A DNA stretch of 64,000 bases from Sorangium cellulosum So0157-2 (GCF_000418325.1 NC_021658.1:9562001-9626000); one strand, 5' to 3'. Counted from the stretch's first letter, positions 25,267-33,810 are shown. Program-made: numbers and translations. The notes: generated by a model from the sequence alone, not told the origin.

Positions 25267-26946
25267 TCACGAGACACCCCGGGTGAAATCCGCCATCACC
25301 TGGGGGGCCGCCCCGTCGAACCCCACGACATCGAGCATGCCGGGGTCCGTCGGGTCGGCGATCGAAAAGCCGGTCGACGTCAACCCGACGACGATCAGCT
25401 TCGCCGGTCGGCCCATCGCCTGCCGGTAGTCCCTGAGCGCCTGAAACGGGTGAACGCCGCCCGCCCAGGTCTCGTTGTCCGTGTAGATGACGAACGAATC
25501 GACCTCCACCCGGTTCCGCTTCGCCCAGATCATCGGCAGAGCGCAGTCGGTGCCGCCGAAGGGGAGGCCCTCCACCGCGCGCAGCACGTCGTCGAGCCGC
25601 TGCTCGGGCGAGATCGAGAGCGGCAAGAGGCCGGAGACTCCCCCGCCCCACTTGCCGCCGTACCCGCCCGACGCCGCCGAGAAGCCGACCACGCTGTACT
25701 CGCGCTCGATCCGCGCCGTCGCCATGGCCATGGCCGCGCTCGCCACGCGCGGCGTCAGGCCGGGGACGCCAGCGATAGAGCCGCTGGTCATGGATCCGGA
25801 GATGTCGAGCGCCAGGAGGTGCTTCTTCCTGGTCGGCTCGGCCGACCGGAACGCGAGGTAGAACGCCTCGTTCAGCGCGTCGACGATCTCGCGGACCGGG
25901 GTCCACGAGAGCGCGTTTTCGCGCCGGCGAGCGCGCTCGCCGTGGCCCTGCTCATAGACCTTGAGGGCCGAGAGCACGGCGACGGGGTGGACCCGCGCCG
26001 CCCTCAGGCGGCCGGCGTCGGTGAGCTGTTGCGCCACCCTGCGGGACGCGTCGCTCATCGGCGCGAGCAGCCCGATCGCGGTCATCTTCCCCAGGTTCCG
26101 GATGAGCGCCGTCTGGGGCATGTGCTCGAGAAGCGCCTCCCACACCGCGGGGTCGTTCTTCCACTCGGTCTGGAGCATCTCGTGCGTGAAGCGATGCTGT
26201 CGGATCAGCGCCGTGACCTGCTTCCGGTTCGTCGCCGCGCGGAGCGACTCGAACGCGCGCACCGCGTCCGGCAGCTCCCCGAGGGGCAGCGCCTTGCCGC
26301 GCGCCGACTCCTTGCCGAGCGCCTCGATGCCGCCGACGATCCAGCGGTAAAGGGCGTCGTGCTGCGGGGTCGGCGCGACGGGATGCGCGAGCCGCAGGAG
26401 ATCGCGGTGGCTGAAGCCGTCGCGCTGCTGGTACTTGATCGCCTGATACGCGACCTTGTCGGCGGGCTTGCCGTTGTACCACGCGGCGACGGCGGACCGG
26501 AGCCCGCGGCCCCACTTGCGGAACCCCTGCACGTCGCGAGCGAAGTGGAAGAGATCCGTCCCCGTGCGGCACACCTCGGGCAAGGCCGCGAGGGCGGCCT
26601 TCCGGGTCTCGAGCTTCGGGTCGGCGGACGCCATGGCGAGCGCGAAGATCGCAGGCGCGTTCTTCGGCGCGCGCCCCGAGCCGCTGACGTCGACGATGCG
26701 CTGCACGGCGCGGGGCCCGTCCGCGGCGAGGCAGGCCTCGACGGCGCGGGCGTTCTCCACGGTGAGCTTCCGCTCGGTCGCGTAGTAGGTCCCCCCCTCC
26801 GCGCCGAGGATCAGCCAGCGGTCGAGCCTCGCCCACTCGTCCAGGGCGAAGGCGAAGCCACCGGCGCTGTTCTGCACCTGATCGGCGCGGGCCTTCCGCC
26901 GCTGCGGCGTGACCAGCGCGGCGAAGTGCTTCAGATAATTGGCCAT
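25267..26946 (-). CDS. rsr: TROVE domain protein (Ro60/Rsr orthologue)
   Basis: 559 residues. Bacterial orthologue of the Ro60 autoantigen: a ring of helical HEAT-like repeats that binds Y RNAs and misfolded structured RNAs, with a C-terminal vWA domain. Seen: TROVE start (MANYLKHFAALVTPQ; NSAGGFAFALDEWARLDRWLILG), GGTYYATERKLTVENA, TGTDLFHFARDVQGFRKWGRG and KYQQRDGFSHRDLLRLAHP. The vWA part has a complete MIDAS (DISGS, GGTD, YTDNE). GGAGGTGGTGAC lies directly before ATG 26946. tRNA and tRNA-like genes flank it closely on the same strand. Known partners such as rtcB are absent from this window. Confidence 0.96.
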   Translation of the reverse strand: MANYLKHFAALVTPQRRKARADQVQNSAGGFAFALDEWARLDRWLILGAEGGTYYATERKLTVENARAVEACLAADGPRAVQRIVDVSGSGRAPKNAPAIFALAMASADPKLETRKAALAALPEVCRTGTDLFHFARDVQGFRKWGRGLRSAVAAWYNGKPADKVAYQAIKYQQRDGFSHRDLLRLAHPVAPTPQHDALYRWIVGGIEALGKESARGKALPLGELPDAVRAFESLRAATNRKQVTALIRQHRFTHEMLQTEWKNDPAVWEALLEHMPQTALIRNLGKMTAIGLLAPMSDASRRVAQQLTDAGRLRAARVHPVAVLSALKVYEQGHGERARRRENALSWTPVREIVDALNEAFYLAFRSAEPTRKKHLLALDISGSMTSGSIAGVPGLTPRVASAAMAMATARIEREYSVVGFSAASGGYGGKWGGGVSGLLPLSISPEQRLDDVLRAVEGLPFGGTDCALPMIWAKRNRVEVDSFVIYTDNETWAGGVHPFQALRDYRQAMGRPAKLIVVGLTSTGFSIADPTDPGMLDVVGFDGAAPQVMADFTRGVS

Positions 26947-26981
26947 GTCACCACCTCCGGCCCGAGAGCCCGGGCAAAAGA

Positions 26982-27042
26982 GGACGGATAAGCGGCGCGC
27001 TCGGAGGATCTACCAAAGATAACCGAGCGCATCGACCCGTCC
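26982..27042 (-). ncRNA. structured leader or small RNA upstream of TROVE
   Basis: Directly abuts the CCA end of tRNA-His. Two nested stems: GGACGG/CCGTCC (26982-26987 with 27037-27042) and 8-bp GCGCTCGG/CCGAGCGC (26997-27004 with 27023-27030), with an internal loop between them and an 18-nt terminal loop. A further GCCCG/CGGGC hairpin sits before the ribosome site. Could be a Y-RNA-like RNA or a 5' leader controlling TROVE. Confidence 0.55.
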
Positions 27043-27118
27043 TGGGTGGGCGTACGGGGATCGAACCCGCCTCCGCAGGGTCACAACCTGCCCTCTTCAC
27101 CAGAAGAGCAACACCCAC
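27043..27118 (-). tRNA. tRNA-His(GUG)
   Basis: Anticodon stem GCAGG/CCTGC, loop TTGTGAC (GUG). Acceptor GTGGGTGT/ACGCCCAC includes the extra G-1 paired with C73, the histidine identity mark. CCA encoded (27045-27043). Confidence 0.94.
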
Positions 27119-27129
27119 GCAAGCTATCG

Positions 27130-27202
27130 TCGGGATGGCCGGATTCGAACCGGCGGTTCTCCTCACCCCAAATGAGGCGCCTCTCCACTGGGCTACATCC
27201 CG
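27130..27202 (-). tRNA. tRNA-Pro(UGG)
   Basis: 73 nt. Acceptor CGGGATG/CATCCCG, A73, anticodon stem CCTCA/TGAGG with loop TTTGGGG (UGG), T-arm GCCGG/CCGGC with TTCGAAT. 11 nt from tRNA-His. Confidence 0.92.
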
Positions 27203-27229
27203 TAGCGCCTGCTCGCGGCAGGCGCCGAT

Positions 27230-27301
27230 GCGCCCCCGGCCGGAGGCGAGCCCGGGCCTCGCGTGAACGAGGCGGGCCCTGCCACCGAGCGCCGGGGGCG
27301 C
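27230..27301 (-). ncRNA. long-stem RNA structure between tRNA-Asn and tRNA-Pro
   Basis: 11-bp perfect basal stem GCGCCCCCGGC/GCCGGGGGCGC enclosing 50 nt. Inside is a 5-bp hairpin CCTCG-TTCACG-CGAGG flanked by GGGCC/CCCGGGC pairing. No protein frame stands out. A long end-to-end stem with an inner loop is the general shape of a Y RNA, but no Ro-binding consensus was verified. Confidence 0.5.
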
Positions 27302-27303
27302 GG

Positions 27304-27375
27304 CTCCGGCGGGAGGGATCGAACCTCCAACCCACCGCTTAACAAGCGGGCGCTCTACCATTGAGCTACACCGGA
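27304..27375 (-). tRNA. tRNA-Asn(GUU)
   Basis: 72 nt. Acceptor TCCGGTG/CGCCGGA, G73, anticodon loop TTGTTAA (GUU), T-arm GGAGG/CCTCC with TTCGATC. One C-U mismatch at the top of the anticodon stem. Confidence 0.93.
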
Positions 27376-27377
27376 AC

Positions 27378-27400
27378 ATGGAGGCACAGCGCGCCTCCAT
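27378..27400. repeat. 8-bp hairpin upstream of tRNA-Asn
   Basis: ATGGAGGC/GCCTCCAT with 7-nt loop, 2 bp from the 5' end of tRNA-Asn. May be a processing or spacer structure in the array transcript. Confidence 0.5.
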
Positions 27401-27527
27401 CTACATTGCACATCCTGGTTGTCACAGAACGAGCGACCCCTCCACAGAGGGATCCACCAGAGCGCTTCGACGATCTCTGCGCTCTCACGGCGCGCGCGCC
27501 GGCATGGAACGCCGAGCGAACGCCGGG

Positions 27528-27601
27528 TGGACCCGGGAGGAATCGAACCTCCAGCCGTCCGCTTAAGAAGCGGCTGCTCTATCCAGTTGAGCTACGGGTC
27601 C
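27528..27601 (-). tRNA. tRNA-Lys(CUU)
   Basis: 74 nt. Acceptor GGACCCG/CGGGTCC, A73, D-stem GCTC/GAGC, anticodon loop TTCTTAA (CUU), T-arm GGAGG/CCTCC with TTCGATT. First tRNA of the array in transcription order. Confidence 0.93.
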
Positions 27602-28012
27602 GCGCGGAGGACGCACATCCGCATCGCCTGCCGCGCCGGCAGGCCGTCATGATCTGAAGAGCTCGAGCCTCCGGGCCGGAACAGACGGCGACCTATGGCC
27701 GCCCGGGCGGTGCCGCCCCCAGAGCCGACGCACACGAATCCTTATCGCGCCCTCGCGAGCGCGCGTCATGCCCCCCCGAACGTCATTCGTTATCGAATCG
27801 AATGCCTCCAGCGCATTCTCTGCCGCGCCTCCTTTCCATGGGCGCAATCCCCCGCCGCAGCGCGCGGCGACCTCGCACGCGCGCTGCAAGCAAGACAATC
27901 TCTCTCCTCGACGAGCCTACCGCCCGCGCCCCACAGCAGGCCTGAGGCCCACGAGGCGGCTACGGCCCACGACAGGCCTGCAGCCCACATCGGACCTACA
28001 GCTCACGAGCCC
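27602..28012. other. spacer upstream of the tRNA array
   Basis: About 410 bp without a supported gene. It should hold the array promoter on the minus strand. An inverted repeat CATTCG...CGAATG near 27783-27803 is the only AT-richer spot, but no clear -35/-10 pair could be fixed. Confidence 0.35.
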
Positions 28013-28054
28013 CAAAACGCCGAAGGCCGCCTGGGTTTCCCGAGGCGGCCTTCG
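28013..28054 (-). terminator. Rho-independent terminator
   Basis: 12-bp perfect stem CGAAGGCCGCCT/AGGCGGCCTTCG, 10-nt loop, followed on the minus strand by GCGTTTT. It sits 35 bp after the stop of the small ORF at 28089-28265. Confidence 0.8.
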
Positions 28055-28088
28055 CGAACGTCGTCGATCGACGCGTGCTTAGCTGCCT

Positions 28089-28265
28089 CTAGGCGCTATT
28101 CTCCGGGTTACCGAGCTTCCGCGACGGGCGGAGGCCGCAGGAGTATCCGGGGCTATGCGCCAAGGGATCGCCACCCAGCAGATGGTCCCATCCCACGATC
28201 GCTTCAGGCGTTCCCGCCTTGGGCTGGTTGGCGATGATCTGCATGTTGTCGCGGCGGCTGAACAT
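28089..28265 (-). CDS. small hypothetical protein, 58 residues
   Basis: Begins MFSRRDNMQIIANQPKAGTP and ends RKLGNPENSA. Composition is natural, unlike the Arg/Ala-rich shadow frames around it, and third positions are less GC-rich than in neighbours, which may mean recent transfer. It has a terminator downstream and a promoter-like site upstream. The frame is open further 5', so a longer product cannot be excluded. Not recognised. Confidence 0.55.
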   Translation of the reverse strand: MFSRRDNMQIIANQPKAGTPEAIVGWDHLLGGDPLAHSPGYSCGLRPSRKLGNPENSA

Positions 28266-28286
28266 AACGAATCCCTGCTCGCCGAA

Positions 28287-28315
28287 TGAGTACTCCCCTT
28301 GAAGGGGCTGCGCAA
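28287..28315 (-). promoter_or_regulatory. promoter-like site with palindromic spacer
   Basis: On the minus strand TTGCGC and TACTCA are 17 bp apart, and the spacer contains the palindrome CCCCTT-C-AAGGGG. The position fits a short leader for the 58-residue ORF. A palindrome between -35 and -10 is where MerR-type regulators bind; that reading is speculative. Confidence 0.4.
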
Positions 28316-28662
28316 CAGAAAAGTTCTTCGAGTCGATTCTTTTTTCTTCGCCTTCGAGACCAGGGCTCGCCGGGCCTCGGCGCCGGTCGGCGCAATCGGC
28401 AATCACCGCGGATCTACGGCGATTTGCCGTGGATATGACGATGGCGGCGGAAGGCAGCTGCGCAGTGCACACCTCGTGCCCTATCGGCACCGGCCTCGAT
28501 CTGGAATCGCTCATTGCACCCGGCCCCCGAGACCAATACTCGCCTCGCCTCGGTCGTCGCCTCGCCGGGCGCCTCCCCGGCCGACTCGATGGGCATGCAG
28601 CACAGCTACCGGTGAGGTGCGTGGTCATGGTGCGCAGCCTCCTCGCGTCCGGGTCGGGGACG
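28316..28662. other. spacer
   Basis: About 350 bp with no supported gene beyond a possible N-terminal extension of the small ORF at 28089. Confidence 0.35.
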
Positions 28663-29742
28663 TCACGGCAGGGCGCCGACGCGCTCCGCGGCCGCCTCGG
28701 CGGAGCGCACGGCCGCGTCGATCCCGGAGCCGTGGAACGCCGAGCCGGCGAGGAGCACGCCGCTGCCGGCGAGCGCTCGCTCGGTCTCCCGCACCCGCGC
28801 CGCATGCGCGGGCGTGGAGACCGGGAGCGCGCTCGACCAGCGCGAGACCCAGGCGCGCTCGGCGGGCCCGCGCACGCGCAGCACGCGCGCGAGCGAGGCC
28901 TCGGCGCGCGCCGCCCACGCGTCGTCGCCCATCCGCTCGAGGTCCGCCGGCTCGGGGCGGAAGAAGAGGCGCAGCGCGACATGGCCGGCGGGAGCGCGCT
29001 CGACGAACTTCGAGGTCGTGAACGTGCACGCGCGGAAGCCGTGCGCCTGGTGCCCCGCGGCGACCACGAAGCCGGTGCCGTCGAGCGGGTGCTCGATCGC
29101 GGCGCGCGGGTAGGCGAGCGAGACGGTCACGCTGGAGAGCGTCTCGGCGTCGCGGAGCGCCCGCGCCGGCTCGCCGAGCAGCGCGGCCGCGCCGGCGGCG
29201 TGGGTGGCGATCACCACCGCGTCGGCGTCGACCTCGGCCCCGCCGGCGAGCGCGAGCCGGAAGCCGCCGCCGGCCGCCCGCGCGAGCGAGGCGGCCGCGG
29301 CGGAGGTGCGCACCTCGGCGCGCTCGTCGCTCGCGAGCGCGCGCGCGAGCGTCTCGGTCAGCTGCTCCATCCCGTGGCGGAAGGTCCGGATCCCCTTGCC
29401 GAGCTCGTCGCGCGGCACCTGGAAGCCGAGGAACGCCGCCGCCTCGCCGGGCGCGAGCTCCCGCAGCGCGGCGCCGTCGAAGCCGAACGACCTGTGCGTC
29501 TCCTGGCCGACGAGATCGCCGGCGATGCCGAGCGCGCCCGCCAGCGCGGGCACGGCCTCGCTCCGCGCGATGAACCCCTCGGCGCCGTGCTCCACCACGA
29601 ACCCGGCGGTCCGCTCGGTCCAGAGCTGCCCGCCCAGCCGCGGCGCCGCCTCGACGAGCGTCACCCGATCGCCCGCCGCCGCCCGCCTGAACGCGACGAT
29701 GCACCCGGCCAGACCGCCTCCGACGATGGCGACGCGTCGCAT
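28663..29742 (-). CDS. protoporphyrinogen oxidase-like FAD enzyme
   Basis: 359 residues from ATG 29742. FAD-binding start MRRVAIVGGGLAGCIVAFRRA, ERTAGFVVEHGAEGF near residue 60, and near the end LLAGSAFHGSGIDAAVRSAEAAA, the typical second FAD motif of HemY/HemG-type oxidases and related flavin amine oxidases. It would oxidise protoporphyrinogen IX in heme synthesis. No other heme genes are near, so the substrate remains an inference. Confidence 0.82.
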   Translation of the reverse strand: MRRVAIVGGGLAGCIVAFRRAAAGDRVTLVEAAPRLGGQLWTERTAGFVVEHGAEGFIARSEAVPALAGALGIAGDLVGQETHRSFGFDGAALRELAPGEAAAFLGFQVPRDELGKGIRTFRHGMEQLTETLARALASDERAEVRTSAAAASLARAAGGGFRLALAGGAEVDADAVVIATHAAGAAALLGEPARALRDAETLSSVTVSLAYPRAAIEHPLDGTGFVVAAGHQAHGFRACTFTTSKFVERAPAGHVALRLFFRPEPADLERMGDDAWAARAEASLARVLRVRGPAERAWVSRWSSALPVSTPAHAARVRETERALAGSGVLLAGSAFHGSGIDAAVRSAEAAAERVGALP

Positions 29743-29921
29743 CGCACCCGTATACCACGCGGCGGCGCCCCGAGCGGCGCGCTCGGCCACGGGCCCCCGG
29801 AGGTCGACTCGACCGGATCGCGCTCGTCAGGGCCGCGCCACAGGATGCCTTTTGTGCCCGGCGCGCGGCCGGCCGGTCCGGCCTCCGCGACGGCCCGTTC
29901 TCCTCGGTGTCCGCCGGCGCG

Positions 29922-30335
29922 TCAGCCGAGCTGCGACAGGAACTTCCGGAGCTGCTGCGCCTCCACCATCGTCATCACCGGGACGAGCCAGGCCTCGAGC
30001 GACGTGGTGTCGCGAAACGCCTTTCGGCTCGAGTTGTGCGCGTCGCGGATGAGCCGCTCGACCTGGAGCCCGAGGATCGCGTTCGCCACCGGCAGCAGGT
30101 AGGCGGTCCGATGCACCGTGGCGTTCTGCACGCGCATCATCTCCAGGAACTTCTCCGCGCTCTCGGGCGCGAGCACGTCGACCTGGAGCAGCTCGATGCA
30201 CACCACGGCCCCGTGCCGGTTCTGGGTCACGATGCCCTGGATCCTGGCGATGCACGCGTCGACCTCGCCAGCCGGGAGCGGTGAGGCCAGCCTCACTTCG
30301 ATGAGACGACCGGCTCTATTGTCAACGGAGTACAT
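29922..30335 (-). CDS. STAS-like (SpoIIAA-like) small protein
   Basis: 137 residues, alternating beta and helix with a family-like layout: IEVRLASPLPAGEVDACIARI, GAVVCIELLQVDVLAPESAEKFLEMM, ATVHRTAYLLPVANAILGLQVERL and SLEAWLVPVMTMVEAQQLRKFL. No signal or membrane segment. Probably a cytoplasmic regulatory or adaptor protein; partner unknown. Confidence 0.65.
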   Translation of the reverse strand: MYSVDNRAGRLIEVRLASPLPAGEVDACIARIQGIVTQNRHGAVVCIELLQVDVLAPESAEKFLEMMRVQNATVHRTAYLLPVANAILGLQVERLIRDAHNSSRKAFRDTTSLEAWLVPVMTMVEAQQLRKFLSQLG

Positions 30336-30481
30336 GGGCGAAATTAAACCTACCGTAGACGTCCGAGCCAGAGCGCGTCAATCAACGGCGAATCCGTGCG
30401 GTACGGCCCCGTACGCGCGCCCACGACAATGACGCTTTGTCGGCGGCCGCCTCGACAGAACAAAACCGCCCGAGACGGTGC

Positions 30482-31942
30482 TCACGCACCGGACGAGAAG
30501 ATCACCTTCCCGGGGCGCGCCTCCTCCTCGGAGGCGGCCTCCCGCTCGGCCTCGAGGGCCTTCGCCTCGGTCTCCAGATCCGGGAAGCGGTACCGGATCC
30601 CGTCGCCTGCCTCGAGGTCCACGTCACCCCCGAGCGCGACCACCTCGCGGGTGATCTCCTCCGAGCGCGGTGCCTCCCCGGCCGCGTCCTGCCAGGCCCG
30701 CCTGAGCACCGCCTCCGTGATCGGCTCCCGGGCCTGCCGCGCGCCGATGCGGGTGAGGATCGCCCGCAGCACCGCCCGCCGGGCGTTCCGCCGGGCGAGC
30801 CGCCGCCGCTTCAGCGGGCGCAGGAGCGCGCGGCCGAGCGGCAGCGCGAAGAGCGCGAGCGAGAAGACGAGCGGCACCACCCCGAGCGCCACCGCCGTCC
30901 CCGTGGCGGGCAGCTCCGCCATCGGGACCCCGCGGGCCAGAAGGCCGAGGTTGTCCAGCGTGAGGTGCGCCCCGAGGGCGTAGAGGCTCATCATCAGGTT
31001 GAACCCGTTGAGCGCCACGATGAGCGCGTTCACCCCCGGGCCGTTCCCGGTGAGCGGCGGCAGCTCGTCGCGCTTCGCCCAGACCGGCGCCGGCGCCCGC
31101 GACGGCGCCTCGGCCGCCGTCCGCCGGATCGCCTCGAACCGGTACACGATCCCCCCCTCCTCCGAGACGTCGACCGTGCCGTCGTAGTCGAGCATCAGCC
31201 GCGCCATCATCGGGTCCGCCTCGTCGCGCGACAGCCCGGTCACGCGCATCACGTCGGCGAGCCCGATCCGGCCCCGCTGCGCGCGGATCTCGGCCAGGAT
31301 GAGCTTCTCGTTCTCCAGCGGATCGCGCGGCGCCGGCGTCGGGCCGAAGAAGAACCGGTTGACCTTCTCGTAGAACGGCGTCTCGTCCCTGGGCTGCCCG
31401 AACGCCCCGCGGCGCCCGTGCGACGAGGACGAGGACCACGGCGGCTCGGCCGTCCACACGAACGGCGAGAAGGGGTGGAACGTCCAGAAGATCGCGTCGA
31501 AGACCATCCGGAAGAGGACGTAGCCCGCGAACGAGCCGGAGAAGCTGCCGTGATCGCGCGAGTCGCTGCTCGACCGGGCCAGCAGCTGGGCGATCAGGAT
31601 CCCGACGAAGATCACGACGTACGCGATCAGCACGATCGCGATCCACGCGCGCACGACGAAGCGGGCCACGCCGGCGGCGCCGCGGAGGACGAACCCGAGC
31701 GCGCGCTCGAGCCGCGTGCGGGTCTCCCACGGCTTGGTGAAGCCGTGCGGGAAACGGAAGAGCAGCTCGCCCTCGGACGTCGCCTTGAGGTGCCCGCGGT
31801 ACTCGCTGACGAGCAGGTGCAGGCCGCTCTCGGCGTCGCGCAACGGCAAGCCGCTCCTCGCCGAGGCGTCGGCGAGCGTCAGATCGCCGGTGTGCCCGCG
31901 CAGGGCGGACTCCAGGATGCCGGCGGCGCGGCGGGCCTCCAT
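30482..31942 (-). CDS. membrane protein with winged-helix-like segments
   Basis: About 486 residues from ATG 31942; a TTG nine codons earlier is possible. Three regions look like degenerate winged helices (LTLADASARSGLPLRDAESGL; IGLADVMRVTGLSRDEADPMM; PITEAVLRRAWQDA). Membrane segments lie between them (IAIVLIAYVVIFVGILIAQLL and two or three near residues 310-390). Each helix unit is followed by a YRF/FRF strand. Function not recognised; perhaps a membrane-bound regulator. Confidence 0.7.
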   Translation of the reverse strand: MEARRAAGILESALRGHTGDLTLADASARSGLPLRDAESGLHLLVSEYRGHLKATSEGELLFRFPHGFTKPWETRTRLERALGFVLRGAAGVARFVVRAWIAIVLIAYVVIFVGILIAQLLARSSSDSRDHGSFSGSFAGYVLFRMVFDAIFWTFHPFSPFVWTAEPPWSSSSSHGRRGAFGQPRDETPFYEKVNRFFFGPTPAPRDPLENEKLILAEIRAQRGRIGLADVMRVTGLSRDEADPMMARLMLDYDGTVDVSEEGGIVYRFEAIRRTAAEAPSRAPAPVWAKRDELPPLTGNGPGVNALIVALNGFNLMMSLYALGAHLTLDNLGLLARGVPMAELPATGTAVALGVVPLVFSLALFALPLGRALLRPLKRRRLARRNARRAVLRAILTRIGARQAREPITEAVLRRAWQDAAGEAPRSEEITREVVALGGDVDLEAGDGIRYRFPDLETEAKALEAEREAASEEEARPGKVIFSSGA

Positions 31943-32157
31943 CAGCTTCGGAGATTTCAGCGTCAACGGTCGCTCGCCCTCGCTCTCCGCGGCGGCGCAG
32001 CCGCCCTCGCTCGCGGCACGGCCGCGCTCGGTGGCGCGGCGTCGCCGCGCGCCCTCCCGGAGGCACAGTTTCCCCCGTGCTGACCTACATGGTGACGCGC
32101 AGGGCTCCGCGCAAACGCCGCGGCGATTTTTTCGGAGGCCGCGGCGCCGCCCGCGGG

Positions 32158-33810
32158 TCAGCCGCCGGAGGTCGGCGGGTGCGATCTCGGCGTGGCGTCG
32201 ACCATCCGCACGTCCAGGCCGAGGGCGTCGCGCAGCATCCCCGCCTTCGCGACGACGGTCCACTCCTCGAGCGCCCGGTCCTCCGCGCCCTGCACCTCGA
32301 GCACCAAGGTGTCCTCCTCGATGCGGCCGCTCACGTCCGCGACCTTCGCCCGGTGCTCGCGATCGAGCGCGTCGGCGATGCGGAGGATCGACGCCATCGC
32401 CTTCACCTTGGCGCGCGCGTCGCGCGAGAGCGCGCGGAAGTTGTCGTGGTCCATGCTGGGCGGCGACTTCCTGTGGTAGCGCGCGATGTTGGCGACGATC
32501 GCGCGCTCCTCCGGGGTCAGCCCCATGAGGTCGCTGTGGGCGATGATGTAATAGCTGTGCTTGTGGTGCCCCTCGTACCGGACGAAGTCGCCGATGTCGT
32601 GGAGCAGGGCCGCCGCGCGCAGGAGGATCCGGTCGCGCTGGCCGAGCCGATGGCGCGGCGCGAGGTCGTCGAAGAGCCGCTCGGCGAAGCGCGCCACGAG
32701 CGCGCCGTGCTGCTCGTCGAAGTGGTAGCGGCGTCCGAGCCGGGTGCAGGCGTCGCTGACGGCGGCCGCCTCGCCGCGGAAGTCGGGCCCGAGGAAGTGC
32801 GCGTGGGCGAGGTCGACGAGCACGCCCTCCTTCAGCCCGACCCCCGGCGCGACGATGAACGGCTGCACGAACGACTGGGCGACGCGGCCCAGGATCGTCG
32901 CGGCGGGGACGATCGTGTCGGCGCGGTCCGGGCGCAGGCCGTAGATCTGCGCGCGCTCCTCGGGCGTCTTCGACACCAGCTCGTCGAGCAGGCGGGACAT
33001 CGCGGCCACGTCGATCGCCCGCCCCTCGACCGGCGCGCCCGGCTGGGGGCAGAGGTCCGCGAGCGTCTCGATGTTGCCGCCCGTGCCCACGAGCAGATCG
33101 ATCCCCGCGCCCGAGCCCTCGCCGAGCAGTTCCACGATCTCGCGCGTGGCGTCGACCATGACGCGGTCGACGTACTCCTCGACGAGCCGCCGGTGCCCCG
33201 CGTCGACGGGGCGGCGATCCTCGAGGAAGGTCTCGACCATCCGCACCGTGCCCAGGGGGAGCGAGCGCGAGAAGACCGCCCTGCGGCCGCGGAGCAACGT
33301 GAGCTCGGTGGAGCCGCCGCCGATGTCGACGAGGAGCGCGGTCCGGTCGCCGAGCGCGACGCGCTCCAGGACGGCGAGCTGGACCAGGCGCGCCTCCTCG
33401 ATCCCCTCGATGACCTCGACGTGGACGCCGGCCTCGCGCGCCGCGCGCTCGACGAAGAGGTCGCCGTTCTGGGCCTCGCGCGCGGCGCTCGTCGCCACGG
33501 CGCGGTAACGGTCGACCTTGGCCGCATCCATCGCCGTGCGGAAGCGCCGGAGCGCCTCGCAGGCGGCGCCGATCACCCCCGACTCGAGCCGGCCCTTCGT
33601 GAACACGTCGTGCCCGAGGCGCACGGAGGCGCGGTCCGCGTGGACGTCGCGGAACGGGTGGAAGCGCGGCGCGTCGTGCGCCCCGGCCGGGCCCCCGGCG
33701 AGCGCCGGCTCCCTGCCGCCGCCGAACGCCCCGAGCGCCGGAGGATCGACGTCGACGATGCGGAGGCGGATGGCGTTGGATCCGATGTCGATGGCAGCGA
33801 GCCGCGCCAT
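32158..33810 (-). CDS. ppx: exopolyphosphatase / GppA phosphatase with HD domain
   Basis: 550 residues, cytoplasmic. Ppx/GppA fold: AAIDIGSNAIRL phosphate loop, TSAAREAQNGDLF, EARLVQLAVLE, DIGGGSTEL and GTGGNIETLA. The C-terminal half is an HD-type domain (AALLHDIGDFVRY, RYHRKSPPS, LRIADALDREH). It hydrolyses polyphosphate ends and possibly pppGpp, so is linked to phosphate and stringent control. An insert near residues 25-60 is unusual. The adjacent + strand gene starts 52 bp away, divergently. Confidence 0.93.
   Translation of the reverse strand: MARLAAIDIGSNAIRLRIVDVDPPALGAFGGGREPALAGGPAGAHDAPRFHPFRDVHADRASVRLGHDVFTKGRLESGVIGAACEALRRFRTAMDAAKVDRYRAVATSAAREAQNGDLFVERAAREAGVHVEVIEGIEEARLVQLAVLERVALGDRTALLVDIGGGSTELTLLRGRRAVFSRSLPLGTVRMVETFLEDRRPVDAGHRRLVEEYVDRVMVDATREIVELLGEGSGAGIDLLVGTGGNIETLADLCPQPGAPVEGRAIDVAAMSRLLDELVSKTPEERAQIYGLRPDRADTIVPAATILGRVAQSFVQPFIVAPGVGLKEGVLVDLAHAHFLGPDFRGEAAAVSDACTRLGRRYHFDEQHGALVARFAERLFDDLAPRHRLGQRDRILLRAAALLHDIGDFVRYEGHHKHSYYIIAHSDLMGLTPEERAIVANIARYHRKSPPSMDHDNFRALSRDARAKVKAMASILRIADALDREHRAKVADVSGRIEEDTLVLEVQGAEDRALEEWTVVAKAGMLRDALGLDVRMVDATPRSHPPTSGG

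Noticed and set aside
27402..27527. Fourteenth tRNA between tRNA-Lys and tRNA-Asn
   Set aside because: No T-loop motif and no acceptor stem found.
23417..27601. Prophage or integrative element carrying the tRNA array
   Set aside because: No integrase, capsid, terminase or att-like direct repeats seen; origin by transfer stays open but unsupported.
23417..28662. RNA-repair operon (rsr with rtcB/rtcA)
   Set aside because: No RtcB or RtcA motifs in any frame of the window; only TROVE and RNA genes are present.
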